Notes under the pieces: model-generated
What the model was told of the DNA's origin: nothing
The model's database searches: none
The model's input: only the letters and a program-made list of their open reading frames with translations
In this document: piece by piece, positions 56,264 to 63,809 of the stretch
Position numbering within the stretch: the stretch's first letter is position 1
Layout: each line of letters opens with the position of its first letter
Origin: Leptospira wolbachii serovar Codice str. CDC
GTDB taxonomy: Bacteria; Spirochaetota; Leptospiria; Leptospirales; Leptospiraceae
Reading direction: 5' to 3'
Assembly: GCF_000332515.2 (NCBI RefSeq)
Contig: NZ_AOGZ02000014.1
Span: forward strand, 1,442,001 to 1,506,000
DNA: 64,000 bases
Translations under genes and position numbers: made by a program

Positions 56264-56758
56264 ATGTTGTTTTACTTTTTACTTTTGATCTTTCATATTT
56301 TCTCTGCGATGATTTGGGTAGGAGGAATGATCTTCTATGTAATCGTAGTCATTCCAGTCATTCGAAATCCTGAGTTAAAAGATCAAAAACTAAGGTTACT
56401 CCAATTAACAGCTCTTCAGTTTAGAAATATATCTTACTTTGTTTTTTTGGTTTTTGTTATCTCAGGGATAGGACTATTATATAACAAAGGTTATTTTGAA
56501 TCAAACGGTGCCTTACTCACAACTAACATAGGTTACATGTTTTTGGCAAAAATAGGATTATTTACCATTTTATTTTTATCTTCTTTGTATCACGACTTTG
56601 TGACTGGACCCAAAACATTTATCTACTTAGAATCAGACCCCATCCAATATGAAAGGTATAGGAAAACTTCTGCTTTCTTTGGAAGGTTCAATTTGTTGGT
56701 ATCCGTTTCGATTGCACTCTTGGGAATCCTGGCTTCTCGGGGCTTCTCCCTTTTCTGA
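56264..56758 (+). CDS. CopD-like/DUF4149-type four-helix membrane protein
   Basis: 165 aa from the ATG at 56264 (the open frame extends to 56204, but that leader is non-membranous and lacks a start signal). Four predicted helices. The first is FYFLLLIFHIFSAMIWVGGM, with a conserved His and the W-x-G-G-M motif typical of CopD/YnfA-like membrane proteins. Later VTGPKTFIYLESDPIQYERY forms a loop. It may be a heme- or copper-handling membrane protein. It stands just upstream of the FadL-like porin and the cytochrome genes, so it could be part of the respiratory block. Confidence 0.65.
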   Translation: MLFYFLLLIFHIFSAMIWVGGMIFYVIVVIPVIRNPELKDQKLRLLQLTALQFRNISYFVFLVFVISGIGLLYNKGYFESNGALLTTNIGYMFLAKIGLFTILFLSSLYHDFVTGPKTFIYLESDPIQYERYRKTSAFFGRFNLLVSVSIALLGILASRGFSLF

Positions 56759-56806
56759 ATTTTTATCCCCTTGACTTCGAAAGGGCTGGCTCATCCATTG
56801 GGGTAA

Positions 56807-58201
56807 ATGATTTCGAGTCGCATTTTCATATTTTTATTCATTCTAATTCTAATCTTGGATCCGAGACTCTCCCCCTCTCTGGAGGCCTTTCATGGGATCC
56901 TGCAGCCAGCGTTTGGAGCAAGACAAGCCGGAATGGGAGGTGCCTTCCAAGCGGTGGGCGGATCGGTGATGGATTTAGAATCGAATCCCTCTCATTTGGC
57001 ACGAGTCAAAAGAACCAAATGGGAGTTAGGTTCTGGAATTCATTTGCCCACTATCGAATATAATGATGAATACATTGATCCAGATCCTAGTCGTTCTTAT
57101 CGCAACTCAACAGTCGAACATCCGAGAGCAGTCCTTCCCTATATTGGGATCATCAAACCTATATCGGAAAATATAAGCATTGGTTTTGCTTTGTATGCAC
57201 AAGGAGGTGGGGGTGGACAGTTTAAAAATATCAAACGACACACACCTGACGGCCGAACCCTCAATGAAACCTTTGGAACAAATATTCCCGTCATCGGCGA
57301 GAGCACAAAAGCAGTAGAAGATTTAAACTTTAGATTTATGACCATGAAATCCACGTTTGGTGCTGGGTTCAAAAAAGGGAACTTTGCCGTGGGCGCCGGT
57401 CTTGACCTGGTTTATGGGTTTATGGAACTGAAAAGAACCTACCAAGATGAAACAAGAAGCCTCACTATCCCTGGCGGAATCCGTTACCAAAGTGACTCGG
57501 CTTATAGCATGGGAGGAAAAATTGGAGTCTCTTATGACCTAACAGAGAATATCCGAATCGCTTATTCCTACACTACTAGAAATTTTTTACCGATGGATGG
57601 AACTATGAAAGTAGATGGGTATGCTCCCGAAAGATCCTTTGGTACAAGAGTGTCCCGGTATATGCTTTGGCCAGACAAACATATTGCGGGAATTTCTTAT
57701 CGCACTGACAGATTTATCATCGACTTTGATATCAAATACATCCCTTGGTCGGAAAGTTTTAATTCTAGTAAGTTTCGCCTAGAGGATGTTTGGATGAGGA
57801 CACCTATTGGAGTAGAAACTAATGCTTTTCAATTCAATTTAAATTGGAAAAACCAAACCATATTTGCTATTGGGGCCGAGTATAAATGGAATGATCGTTT
57901 TATGAGTCGAATGGGGTATAGTTATGGAAACAATGTAATTCCTGCTAGCGGAGTGAGTCCCATGTTAGGAGCTAGTATCGAACACCACCTTTCTATGGGT
58001 GGAAGTATCTCCTGGAATGACTCCACTTTCCATATCGCATGTGAATATGGATTTCCTAAAAAAACTTATGGAGGAAAAACTTCAGACTGGACGTTATCCC
58101 ATGCCATCTATTCTAGTAAAGAAATTCATCCATTCCAATTTTCTTATAACAAACAGATGAGTGTATTTAGTATCTATTTTGGAATGGAACAAAATATTTA
58201 A
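56807..58201 (+). CDS. OmpP1/FadL-family outer-membrane transporter
   Basis: 464 aa. Signal peptide (1-25), then HGILQPAFGARQAGMGGAFQ AVGG, the family's N-terminal hatch with the Gly-rich 'ARxAGMGGA' motif and ESNPSHLA (NPA-like). A barrel of roughly 14 strands follows (AIGAEYKWNDRFMSRMGYSY, GASIEHHLSMGGSISWND). The last strand is FSIYFGMEQNI. FadL proteins take up hydrophobic compounds such as long-chain fatty acids or aromatic hydrocarbons. ATG start with GGGG 4 nt upstream. The gene is 12 nt before a cytochrome c gene, an unexpected partner. Confidence 0.85.
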   Translation: MISSRIFIFLFILILILDPRLSPSLEAFHGILQPAFGARQAGMGGAFQAVGGSVMDLESNPSHLARVKRTKWELGSGIHLPTIEYNDEYIDPDPSRSYRNSTVEHPRAVLPYIGIIKPISENISIGFALYAQGGGGGQFKNIKRHTPDGRTLNETFGTNIPVIGESTKAVEDLNFRFMTMKSTFGAGFKKGNFAVGAGLDLVYGFMELKRTYQDETRSLTIPGGIRYQSDSAYSMGGKIGVSYDLTENIRIAYSYTTRNFLPMDGTMKVDGYAPERSFGTRVSRYMLWPDKHIAGISYRTDRFIIDFDIKYIPWSESFNSSKFRLEDVWMRTPIGVETNAFQFNLNWKNQTIFAIGAEYKWNDRFMSRMGYSYGNNVIPASGVSPMLGASIEHHLSMGGSISWNDSTFHIACEYGFPKKTYGGKTSDWTLSHAIYSSKEIHPFQFSYNKQMSVFSIYFGMEQNI

Positions 58202-58213
58202 AAGGCAAAACAA

Positions 58214-58696
58214 ATGAATTCTAAATCTATTGGAAAAATTGCGATCGGAATTTGGATCGTAACCTTCATCACACTTGGGTATTTTTTTTATTTCGGAAGC
58301 ACTAGTCGTTCTTTAGACAACCGAACTGCAATTCATCTAACACCTGCTGAACGACAATTAGTCCTAACTGAAATGAGGGCCCTACTCACAGCAGTCAATG
58401 GAATGCTAGGTGGACTGGCAGACAAAGACTACGAAGGTGCAGCAAAAGCCGCCGATGCCGTAGGTATGGGCCTTGTTGCTAGTTTAGAACACCAAGAAAA
58501 AACGATTCTTTTAAAACTTCCTGTGGAATTCAAAAAACTGGGATTTGGAACTCACGAAAAGTTTGATGCAATCGCAGCAAAGATTCGCAAAAAACAAGAC
58601 ATTCATACACTTTTAAAAGAGATGGATGAACTTACGCGTAACTGTGTCGCTTGCCACGCCAGTTACAAAATCGAACTCGACTCAGAAAAAAAATAA
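58214..58696 (+). CDS. Membrane-anchored monoheme cytochrome c (cytochrome c' -like)
   Basis: 160 aa. One N-terminal helix (about 8-27) anchors it to the inner membrane, facing the periplasm. The remainder is helical, with the heme-binding motif CVACH (C144-H148) very near the C-terminus, the typical position in class II cytochromes c'. ALLTAVNGMLGGLADKDYEG and VGMGLVASLEHQE form the earlier helices of the bundle. It is likely an electron carrier or gas-binding protein for the downstream respiratory enzymes. Ribosome-binding site AAAGG 8 nt before the ATG. It is followed by two small membrane proteins. Confidence 0.82.
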   Translation: MNSKSIGKIAIGIWIVTFITLGYFFYFGSTSRSLDNRTAIHLTPAERQLVLTEMRALLTAVNGMLGGLADKDYEGAAKAADAVGMGLVASLEHQEKTILLKLPVEFKKLGFGTHEKFDAIAAKIRKKQDIHTLLKEMDELTRNCVACHASYKIELDSEKK

Positions 58697-58719
58697 ACTA
58701 GGGCCAAACTGGATTTCCT

Positions 58720-59133
58720 ATGCCAAAGATTTCAAGATACTTTATCAAATCTGGAATGTTGTATTTGTTGTGCGGAGTTTTAGTTTATGCTCTCTCTGAA
58801 TTTCCAGGATCTAACTGGGAAATTCATTTAATGCCTGTTTATTGGCACATGATTGCTCTTGGATGGATTACGCAGATTATCATGGGTGTTTCTCTTTGGA
58901 TGTATCCAAAAGGAAAAAATCCAGCTCCGAAAAATGGATCCAATCTTTCTTGGATGGCTTATTTTTGTTTAAATTTAGGGCTTATCTTTCGCATTGGTTC
59001 AGAACCTTTTTTGTATTTAAATAGAGACCTTTCCCTTGTACCTTTTGCTTTTTCTATCTTTTTGCAATTTGCAGGAATCCTTTGTTTTGTATTGGAAATT
59101 TGGCCAAGATTAGAACCGCAAAGTAGAAAATAA
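58720..59133 (+). CDS. Small heme-copper-oxidase subunit I-like membrane protein, paralogue 1
   Basis: 137 aa, four predicted helices. EIHLMPVYWHMIALGWITQI followed by IMGVSLWMYPKG resembles the second helix region of cytochrome oxidase/nitric-oxide reductase subunit I, with two His residues that could ligate heme. Far too short to be an oxidase. GGA upstream of the ATG. It is 23 nt after the cytochrome c gene and 5 nt before a related gene. It probably serves as a membrane heme protein passing electrons in the denitrification block; no name is justified. Confidence 0.68.
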   Translation: MPKISRYFIKSGMLYLLCGVLVYALSEFPGSNWEIHLMPVYWHMIALGWITQIIMGVSLWMYPKGKNPAPKNGSNLSWMAYFCLNLGLIFRIGSEPFLYLNRDLSLVPFAFSIFLQFAGILCFVLEIWPRLEPQSRK

Positions 59134-59138
59134 AATCT

Positions 59139-59546
59139 ATGTTACCCATTCAATCCGTTTGGCTCATTCGAATTTCCTTAATTTACTTAATCCTCGGATC
59201 CTTGTTAGGGTCTCTTCTTATGTTTCACAAAGCCTTTGGGTGGAATCCTGAAATTTGGAAATTCCTACCACTGCATTATTCGATTCTGATTTGGGGATTT
59301 TTCATTCAACTAATTATGGGAACGGCTTATTGGATGTTTCCCAAGTTTCTTTCAGAACATCCCCGGGGATCCAGTAAGCAGGCATGGTTGATGTTTTCTA
59401 GTTACAATTTTGGTTTGATTCTATATTTAATTACAAAATTTTTTATCCCAATCGATTCCTTCGCTCTACTTGGAAAATGCCTAATTTTTTTCGGTTTACT
59501 AACATTTATGAGACTCGCTTGGGTGAGAATCATTTCCTACACTTAA
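59139..59546 (+). CDS. Small heme-copper-oxidase subunit I-like membrane protein, paralogue 2
   Basis: 135 aa, four predicted helices. FLPLHYSILIWGFFIQLIMG followed by TAYWMFPKF aligns with the HMIALGWITQIIMG...WMYPK region of the preceding protein, so the two are divergent duplicates. One His is retained. ATG start without visible ribosome-binding site, only 5 nt after the upstream stop, so translation is coupled. A perfect FNR-type box lies 31 nt after its stop, before the next gene. Confidence 0.68.
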   Translation: MLPIQSVWLIRISLIYLILGSLLGSLLMFHKAFGWNPEIWKFLPLHYSILIWGFFIQLIMGTAYWMFPKFLSEHPRGSSKQAWLMFSSYNFGLILYLITKFFIPIDSFALLGKCLIFFGLLTFMRLAWVRIISYT

Positions 59547-59576
59547 AACCAAATCCCTTCAGAAAAAAATTCTCTA

Positions 59577-59590
59577 TTGATTTAGATCAA
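59577..59590. promoter_or_regulatory. CRP/FNR-type binding site (box 1)
   Basis: TTGATTTAGATCAA is a perfect palindromic half-site pair TTGAT-N4-ATCAA, the FNR/DNR/NNR consensus. It ends 33 nt before the ATG of the lipoprotein gene at 59624, a typical activating distance. Identical to the box at 60748. Confidence 0.7.
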
Positions 59591-59623
59591 TTCCTTCCTG
59601 AAACAAGGGTGGTAATTTGTATC

Positions 59624-60037
59624 ATGAAGTTTTCCAAGTTTATTTTCCATGGTTTTATTTTATTCCTAATAACGATTACGTTCTCGTGCCATGAACATAC
59701 GGGTTCAAAACTTCCAGAACTGAACAATGGCAAAGTTTGGGTGGCAGATAAATCTACAAGGTTGGGATTTCAGAAGATGGACGAACAATTTCATCATGCT
59801 AATTCTCTTGAATCACTAGAGGACTACCATAAACAAGCTGATCAAATTTTATCCATTATCAATGAAATCCAATCCTCTTGTACAATGTCAGGCCAAGGAC
59901 ATGAAGAGTTACATAATTATATAAATTTATTATTAGAAGAAGTGCGTATAATGAAAGGAAACGATATCGATTTGGCTAAAAAAGCAAAATCAGAACTTAT
60001 CGAAAAAATATCCAAACATTCATTGTACTTTGAATGA
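59624..60037 (+). CDS. Small helical lipoprotein of the nos region
   Basis: 137 aa from the ATG at 59624; the frame is open further upstream but overlaps the previous gene. Signal with lipobox ITFSCHEH (Cys22). The mature part is helical and rich in His/Glu (MDEQFHHANSLESLEDYHKQ, SCTMSGQGHEELHNYINLLL). It resembles a four-helix bundle of the cytochrome-b562/c' size but has no CxxCH, so no covalent heme. A perfect FNR-type box precedes it. It is convergent with bacteriohemerythrin. Function unknown; a periplasmic metal or gas-related role is a guess. Confidence 0.65.
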   Translation: MKFSKFIFHGFILFLITITFSCHEHTGSKLPELNNGKVWVADKSTRLGFQKMDEQFHHANSLESLEDYHKQADQILSIINEIQSSCTMSGQGHEELHNYINLLLEEVRIMKGNDIDLAKKAKSELIEKISKHSLYFE

Positions 60038-60063
60038 ACAAAGTAAATTCAAAAAGAAAATGA

Positions 60064-60501
60064 TTATATACTAAACTTAATGAAAGGTTTGTAATCTAAA
60101 TCTTCTTTCAAGATATGATTGGTAAGCCACGCCCGTAAAAAATCAATTAAGTCTTTAAAGAAAGTATCCAATAATTCATCATTGGAAAGTAAATTCCCCT
60201 GACCCAAACGATTTTTTAAATCCAATATTTTATCTGTGAACTTATTGTGTTGGTTGATATGTGCTTCTAGATTCGGATATTGGTTGAGTTCCATCACACG
60301 TTCTTCAATCAAAAAATGACTGAGAGTATAATCCTCTAGTTCAGAAACTGCATCGAGTAACACCTTCGATTTTCCTGAAAGGTGGTGTTTGTTTTCTTCG
60401 TAAACCGTTTCGATATTGTTAATTAACCGAAAGAGTTTTTTATGTTGAGAATCAATCTCGGAAATATTCGTTTCATACTTCGAATCCCAATGCGCTATCA
60501 T
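60064..60501 (-). CDS. Bacteriohemerythrin
   Basis: 145 aa, cytosolic four-helix bundle with a di-iron site. All ligands are in place: H20 (after D18 in ISEIDSQHKKLF), H62 and E66 (SHFLIEE), H81 and H85 (EAHINQHNKF), H129 (TNHI) and D134 (KEDLDY). It binds O2 and perhaps NO or releases iron. It is divergent from the fasciclin/nosZ genes. Two FNR-type boxes in the gap (60714 and 60748) could control it, which would fit an oxygen- or NO-responsive regulon. ATG start. Confidence 0.9.
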   Translation of the reverse strand: MIAHWDSKYETNISEIDSQHKKLFRLINNIETVYEENKHHLSGKSKVLLDAVSELEDYTLSHFLIEERVMELNQYPNLEAHINQHNKFTDKILDLKNRLGQGNLLSNDELLDTFFKDLIDFLRAWLTNHILKEDLDYKPFIKFSI

Positions 60502-60713
60502 AAGAGCCTCGTTCTTTCAGGATTTTGCAGCGCCCAAAGAGGACAAGTGATTAATCCCGACAACAAGGAAAGTGAAGGTTTCCCTAAGTCATGATTAGAA
60601 TTAGAATCATTATAAATTAATTTATAGAACGAATCGTTCTGGGGATTCAAAGCAGTCTGAACCGCTTTCTCGATAACCAAACCCAAAAAAGTTACTGACA
60701 ACCGATCTATGTA

Positions 60714-60727
60714 TTGATAAAAATCAA
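60714..60727. promoter_or_regulatory. CRP/FNR-type binding site (box 2)
   Basis: TTGATAAAAATCAA is a perfect TTGAT-N4-ATCAA palindrome. It lies 213 nt upstream of the hemerythrin ATG and 76 nt upstream of the fasciclin ATG. Its centre is 34 nt from that of box 3, about three helical turns, so two dimers could bind side by side. Confidence 0.65.
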
Positions 60728-60747
60728 TGTTTATGATTCCTGCCATC

Positions 60748-60761
60748 TTGATTTAGATCAA
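60748..60761. promoter_or_regulatory. CRP/FNR-type binding site (box 3)
   Basis: TTGATTTAGATCAA, identical to box 1. It ends about 41 nt before the fasciclin ATG (60803), so it is well placed to control the fasciclin-cytochrome-nosZ operon. Nothing else recognised in the 60502-60802 gap; an 82-aa frame on the minus strand was rejected. Confidence 0.7.
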
Positions 60762-60802
60762 TACATATTCAGACGATCTGGCATTAAATGGTAGGTGAAC
60801 CA

Positions 60803-61384
60803 ATGAGTGGGCGGTATCCAATGAACAAAAAATTTTTTCAATTAACCATGATTACAATTGTCACCTGTCTTTCGCTAGCTGGTGTTTCTTGCGGAAAGGA
60901 TGAAGACTCCAATTCTGGCAAAGGAATTTCTGCAGTTGCCGATGACAAATCACAACAAGATGTACTAAAAATTGCAGTAGGTTCAAAAGACCATACTACC
61001 CTGGTTGCAGCTGTCCAAGCTGCGGGCCTTGTGGATTCCCTTGCTAACCAAGGACCGTTCACTGTGTTCGCACCAACAAACGATGCATTTGCAAAGTTAC
61101 CTGCAGGAACTGTAGATGATCTTCTAAAACCAAGCCAAAAAGATGCATTGAAGAACATATTAGAATACCATGTTGTAGTGGGTAACTTAACCGAATCCAT
61201 TTTGAAGTCTGAGTTCACTGGTAAAGATGACGAACTCGGAATGGCAAATGGAGGTCACACTAAAGTTTCCTTAAAAAATGGAAAGGTTTTGATCAATGGT
61301 GCCACCATTGTTGCATCCATTCCTGCAACTAACGGGATCATCCACGTAGTTGACACAGTGTTACTACCACCTGCAAAGAAATGA
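60803..61384 (+). CDS. Fasciclin-domain lipoprotein
   Basis: 193 aa from the ATG at 60803, chosen because AGGTGA lies 5 nt upstream; ATGs at 60788 and 60821 are alternatives. Signal with lipobox LAGVSCGKDE (Cys30). One FAS1 domain (about 55-190) with TTLVAAVQAAGLVDSLANQG, PFTVFAPTNDAFAKLPAGTV, LKNILEYHVVVGN and INGATIVASIPATNGIIHVV. It is periplasmic or outer-membrane anchored. FAS1 domains mediate adhesion or protein contact. Here it starts the operon with a cytochrome c and nosZ, and the FNR-type box upstream suggests expression under low oxygen. Confidence 0.87.
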   Translation: MSGRYPMNKKFFQLTMITIVTCLSLAGVSCGKDEDSNSGKGISAVADDKSQQDVLKIAVGSKDHTTLVAAVQAAGLVDSLANQGPFTVFAPTNDAFAKLPAGTVDDLLKPSQKDALKNILEYHVVVGNLTESILKSEFTGKDDELGMANGGHTKVSLKNGKVLINGATIVASIPATNGIIHVVDTVLLPPAKK

Positions 61385-61414
61385 TAAATACTAAAATACT
61401 AAGGAGTATTTAAG

Positions 61415-61876
61415 ATGAACCTTTCAATATTAACCGGAGTACACTACCGAATCAAATTCGGACTTATAGTAGGACTCTTAATCAGTATGACAATCATATC
61501 CTGTGGAGGAGACAAAACAGAAGAAGCACCAGCATCTAATGCGGGTTCCAAAGGGATAGGACCAGTAAAATCTGTCACCCTGGGAGCTTTAGACCAGTCA
61601 ATGGCAGATCGTGGAAAAAAACAATTTGAAGCCAAGTGTTCCGCTTGTCACAAATTCGAAGAAAAGGTTGTAGGACCTGCTCTTCAAGATGTTACACTCC
61701 GCAGAACTCCCGAATGGATTATGAATATGATCCTAAATCCAGTGGAGATGACTCAAAAAGATCCCATCGGACAAGAGTTACTCGGTGAACACTTAACTCA
61801 AATGACTTTTCAAAATATTAAGGAAGAAGAAGCACGAGAGATCCTCGAGTACTTCCGCAAGATGGATTTAAAATAG
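61415..61876 (+). CDS. Monoheme cytochrome c lipoprotein of the nos cluster
   Basis: 153 aa. A signal ending in TIISCGGD (Cys30, lipobox) anchors it. Class I cytochrome c domain (about 62-150) with CSACH (C75-H79), FEEKVVGPALQDV, and a candidate axial Met in LTQMTFQNI, then EEEAREILEYFRKMDLK. It is probably the periplasmic electron donor of NosZ. Ribosome-binding site AAGGAG 12 nt before the ATG. It is 30 nt after the fasciclin gene and 8 nt before nosZ, so all three form one operon. Confidence 0.88.
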   Translation: MNLSILTGVHYRIKFGLIVGLLISMTIISCGGDKTEEAPASNAGSKGIGPVKSVTLGALDQSMADRGKKQFEAKCSACHKFEEKVVGPALQDVTLRRTPEWIMNMILNPVEMTQKDPIGQELLGEHLTQMTFQNIKEEEAREILEYFRKMDLK

Positions 61877-61884
61877 GTAACTAT

Positions 61885-63804
61885 ATGTTAAAAAAATCAA
61901 ATTTAATACTCGTTACACTTGGAATCACCCTTATGGCATTCGTTCCGAATTGCAAAAAGGGTGCAGCTACGGCAACACTTGCTTCCGATGCTGCTTCTAG
62001 AGTGTATGTGGCTCCAGGTGAAAAGGACGAAGTATACGCCTTTTTATCTGGTGGGTTTAGTGGTCAGATGTCCGTTTACGGAATTCCATCTGCACGGTTG
62101 TTCAAGATCATTCCAGTGTTTTCTGTGTTTCCAGAAAACGGATATGGGTTTGATGAAGAAACCAAAGACATGTTAAAAACAACTCATGGTTATGTGCCGT
62201 GGGATGATAGCCACCACGTAGAAGCATCTATGACTGATGGAAAACAAGATGGTCGTTGGATGTTTTTAAATGCAAACAACACACCAAGGCTTGCAAGGAT
62301 TGATCTAAAGTCTTTTGAGACCAAAGAGATTTTAGAAATCCCAAACACTGCCGGTAACCACGCATCTCCGTTTGCAACAGAAAATACAGAGTATTTGATG
62401 GCAGCAACTAGATTCTCGGTTCCTGTTCCGCAAGCAAGCGTTGCTATCGACAGTTTCTCCAAAGGTGGGTTCAAAGGAACTGTCACTATGGTGAAAGTGG
62501 ATAAAAACACAGGAAGACTTTCCATTGAATTGCAAGTTCTTGTTCCTGGGTTTAACTATGACTTATCCCATTGTGGTAAAAAGAAATCCCATGACTGGTG
62601 TTTCTTCAGTAGTTACAACTCTGAACAAGCACACAAAATGTTAGAAGTTGGTGCTTCTAAAAAAGATAAAGACTTTATCTTAGCATTCAACTGGGTTCGT
62701 GCTAAAGAATGTAAAGACCAAGGAAAGGCTTACAACTTTGGTGGTGAATACGTAAACAACTTCCACGATGAAAACAAACCAGCCGTTTCTACTAAGTTAA
62801 GCGGTGTGAAGATGTTGAATCCGAAGGATTGTCCAGGTATGATGTATTACATGCCAACACCAAAAAGTCCACATGGAACTGACGTTGACTCTACAGGAGA
62901 ATACATTGTCGGTGGTGGAAAGTTAGCATCCGTAATCCCAGTTCACTCCTTTAGCAAAATGATGGAAGTGAAAGACAAAAAGGAACACCATTCGACTGAA
63001 ATCGAAGGAATTCCAGTTCTTAAATATGAATCTACACTTGCTGGTGAAGTACAAAAACCATGTCTTGGTCCATTACATACTGAGTTCGACGGTCAAGGGT
63101 ATGCCTATACTTCTTGTTTCGTAAGTTCTGAAGTTGTAAAATGGAAACTCGGCACATGGGAAGTGGTACAACATCTACCTGCTTATTATAGTGTTGGTCA
63201 CTTATCTATCGTTGGTGGTAGTTCTTCAGAGCCTTACGGTAAGTATCTGATTGCCATGAACAAAATCACTAAAGACAGATATCTGCCTGTAGGTATGGAG
63301 TTACCGCAAAGTGCGCAACTCTATGACATCTCTTCTGGTAAAGCGGAATTGTTGTCAGACTTCCCTACTGTGGGAGAACCACACTATTCACAAATGATTC
63401 CGGCAAAACTGCTTATGGATAAAACAGCAAAACTCTTTCCTTTGGAAGAAAACAAACATCCGTATGCGACCAAAAATGAGAATGATGCAAAAATTGTAAG
63501 ATTAGGAAGTACTGTCCATATCTACATGACTGCGATTCGTTCTCACTTCAAACCGGATATCATTGAAGCAAGAACTGGGGAAACTCTATACTTCCACGTA
63601 ACCAACTTGGAACAAGATTATGATATTCCTCACGGATTTGCGATTGGTGGAGCACCTAACATGACAAACCTTCTTATCATGCCAGGTGAAACTAGAACCT
63701 TTAAATGGGTTGCTCCAAAACCAGGAGTTTATCCTTTCTACTGCACAGACTTCTGTTCTGCTCTACACCAAGAGATGCAACAGTACATCCGAGTTAGTCC
63801 ATAA
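61885..63804 (+). CDS. nosZ: Nitrous-oxide reductase, clade II (Sec-type)
   Basis: 639 aa. It reduces N2O to N2 in the periplasm with the CuZ (4Cu:2S) and CuA centres. Signal (1-25) has no twin arginine, as in clade II, and ends at FVPNCKKG, which could be a lipobox. The seven-bladed propeller domain shows DDSHHVEASMTDGKQDGRWM (CuZ histidines), GNHASPFA, SPHGTDVDSTGEYIVGGGKL and GPLHTEFDGQGYAYTSC. The cupredoxin domain (about 540-639) carries the CuA ligands in PFYCTDFCSALHQEMQQY (two Cys, His, Met). Length is typical. It is 8 nt after the cytochrome c gene and 5 nt before the next nos-linked gene. Confidence 0.95.
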   Translation: MLKKSNLILVTLGITLMAFVPNCKKGAATATLASDAASRVYVAPGEKDEVYAFLSGGFSGQMSVYGIPSARLFKIIPVFSVFPENGYGFDEETKDMLKTTHGYVPWDDSHHVEASMTDGKQDGRWMFLNANNTPRLARIDLKSFETKEILEIPNTAGNHASPFATENTEYLMAATRFSVPVPQASVAIDSFSKGGFKGTVTMVKVDKNTGRLSIELQVLVPGFNYDLSHCGKKKSHDWCFFSSYNSEQAHKMLEVGASKKDKDFILAFNWVRAKECKDQGKAYNFGGEYVNNFHDENKPAVSTKLSGVKMLNPKDCPGMMYYMPTPKSPHGTDVDSTGEYIVGGGKLASVIPVHSFSKMMEVKDKKEHHSTEIEGIPVLKYESTLAGEVQKPCLGPLHTEFDGQGYAYTSCFVSSEVVKWKLGTWEVVQHLPAYYSVGHLSIVGGSSSEPYGKYLIAMNKITKDRYLPVGMELPQSAQLYDISSGKAELLSDFPTVGEPHYSQMIPAKLLMDKTAKLFPLEENKHPYATKNENDAKIVRLGSTVHIYMTAIRSHFKPDIIEARTGETLYFHVTNLEQDYDIPHGFAIGGAPNMTNLLIMPGETRTFKWVAPKPGVYPFYCTDFCSALHQEMQQYIRVSP

Positions 63805-63809
63805 CTTGT

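Noticed and set aside
60498..60746. An 82-aa minus-strand frame overlapping the hemerythrin start by 4 nt
   Set aside because: One FNR-type box lies inside it and another directly before its ATG, the protein resembles nothing, and the hydrophobic/polar pattern is random. It is more likely the hemerythrin leader.
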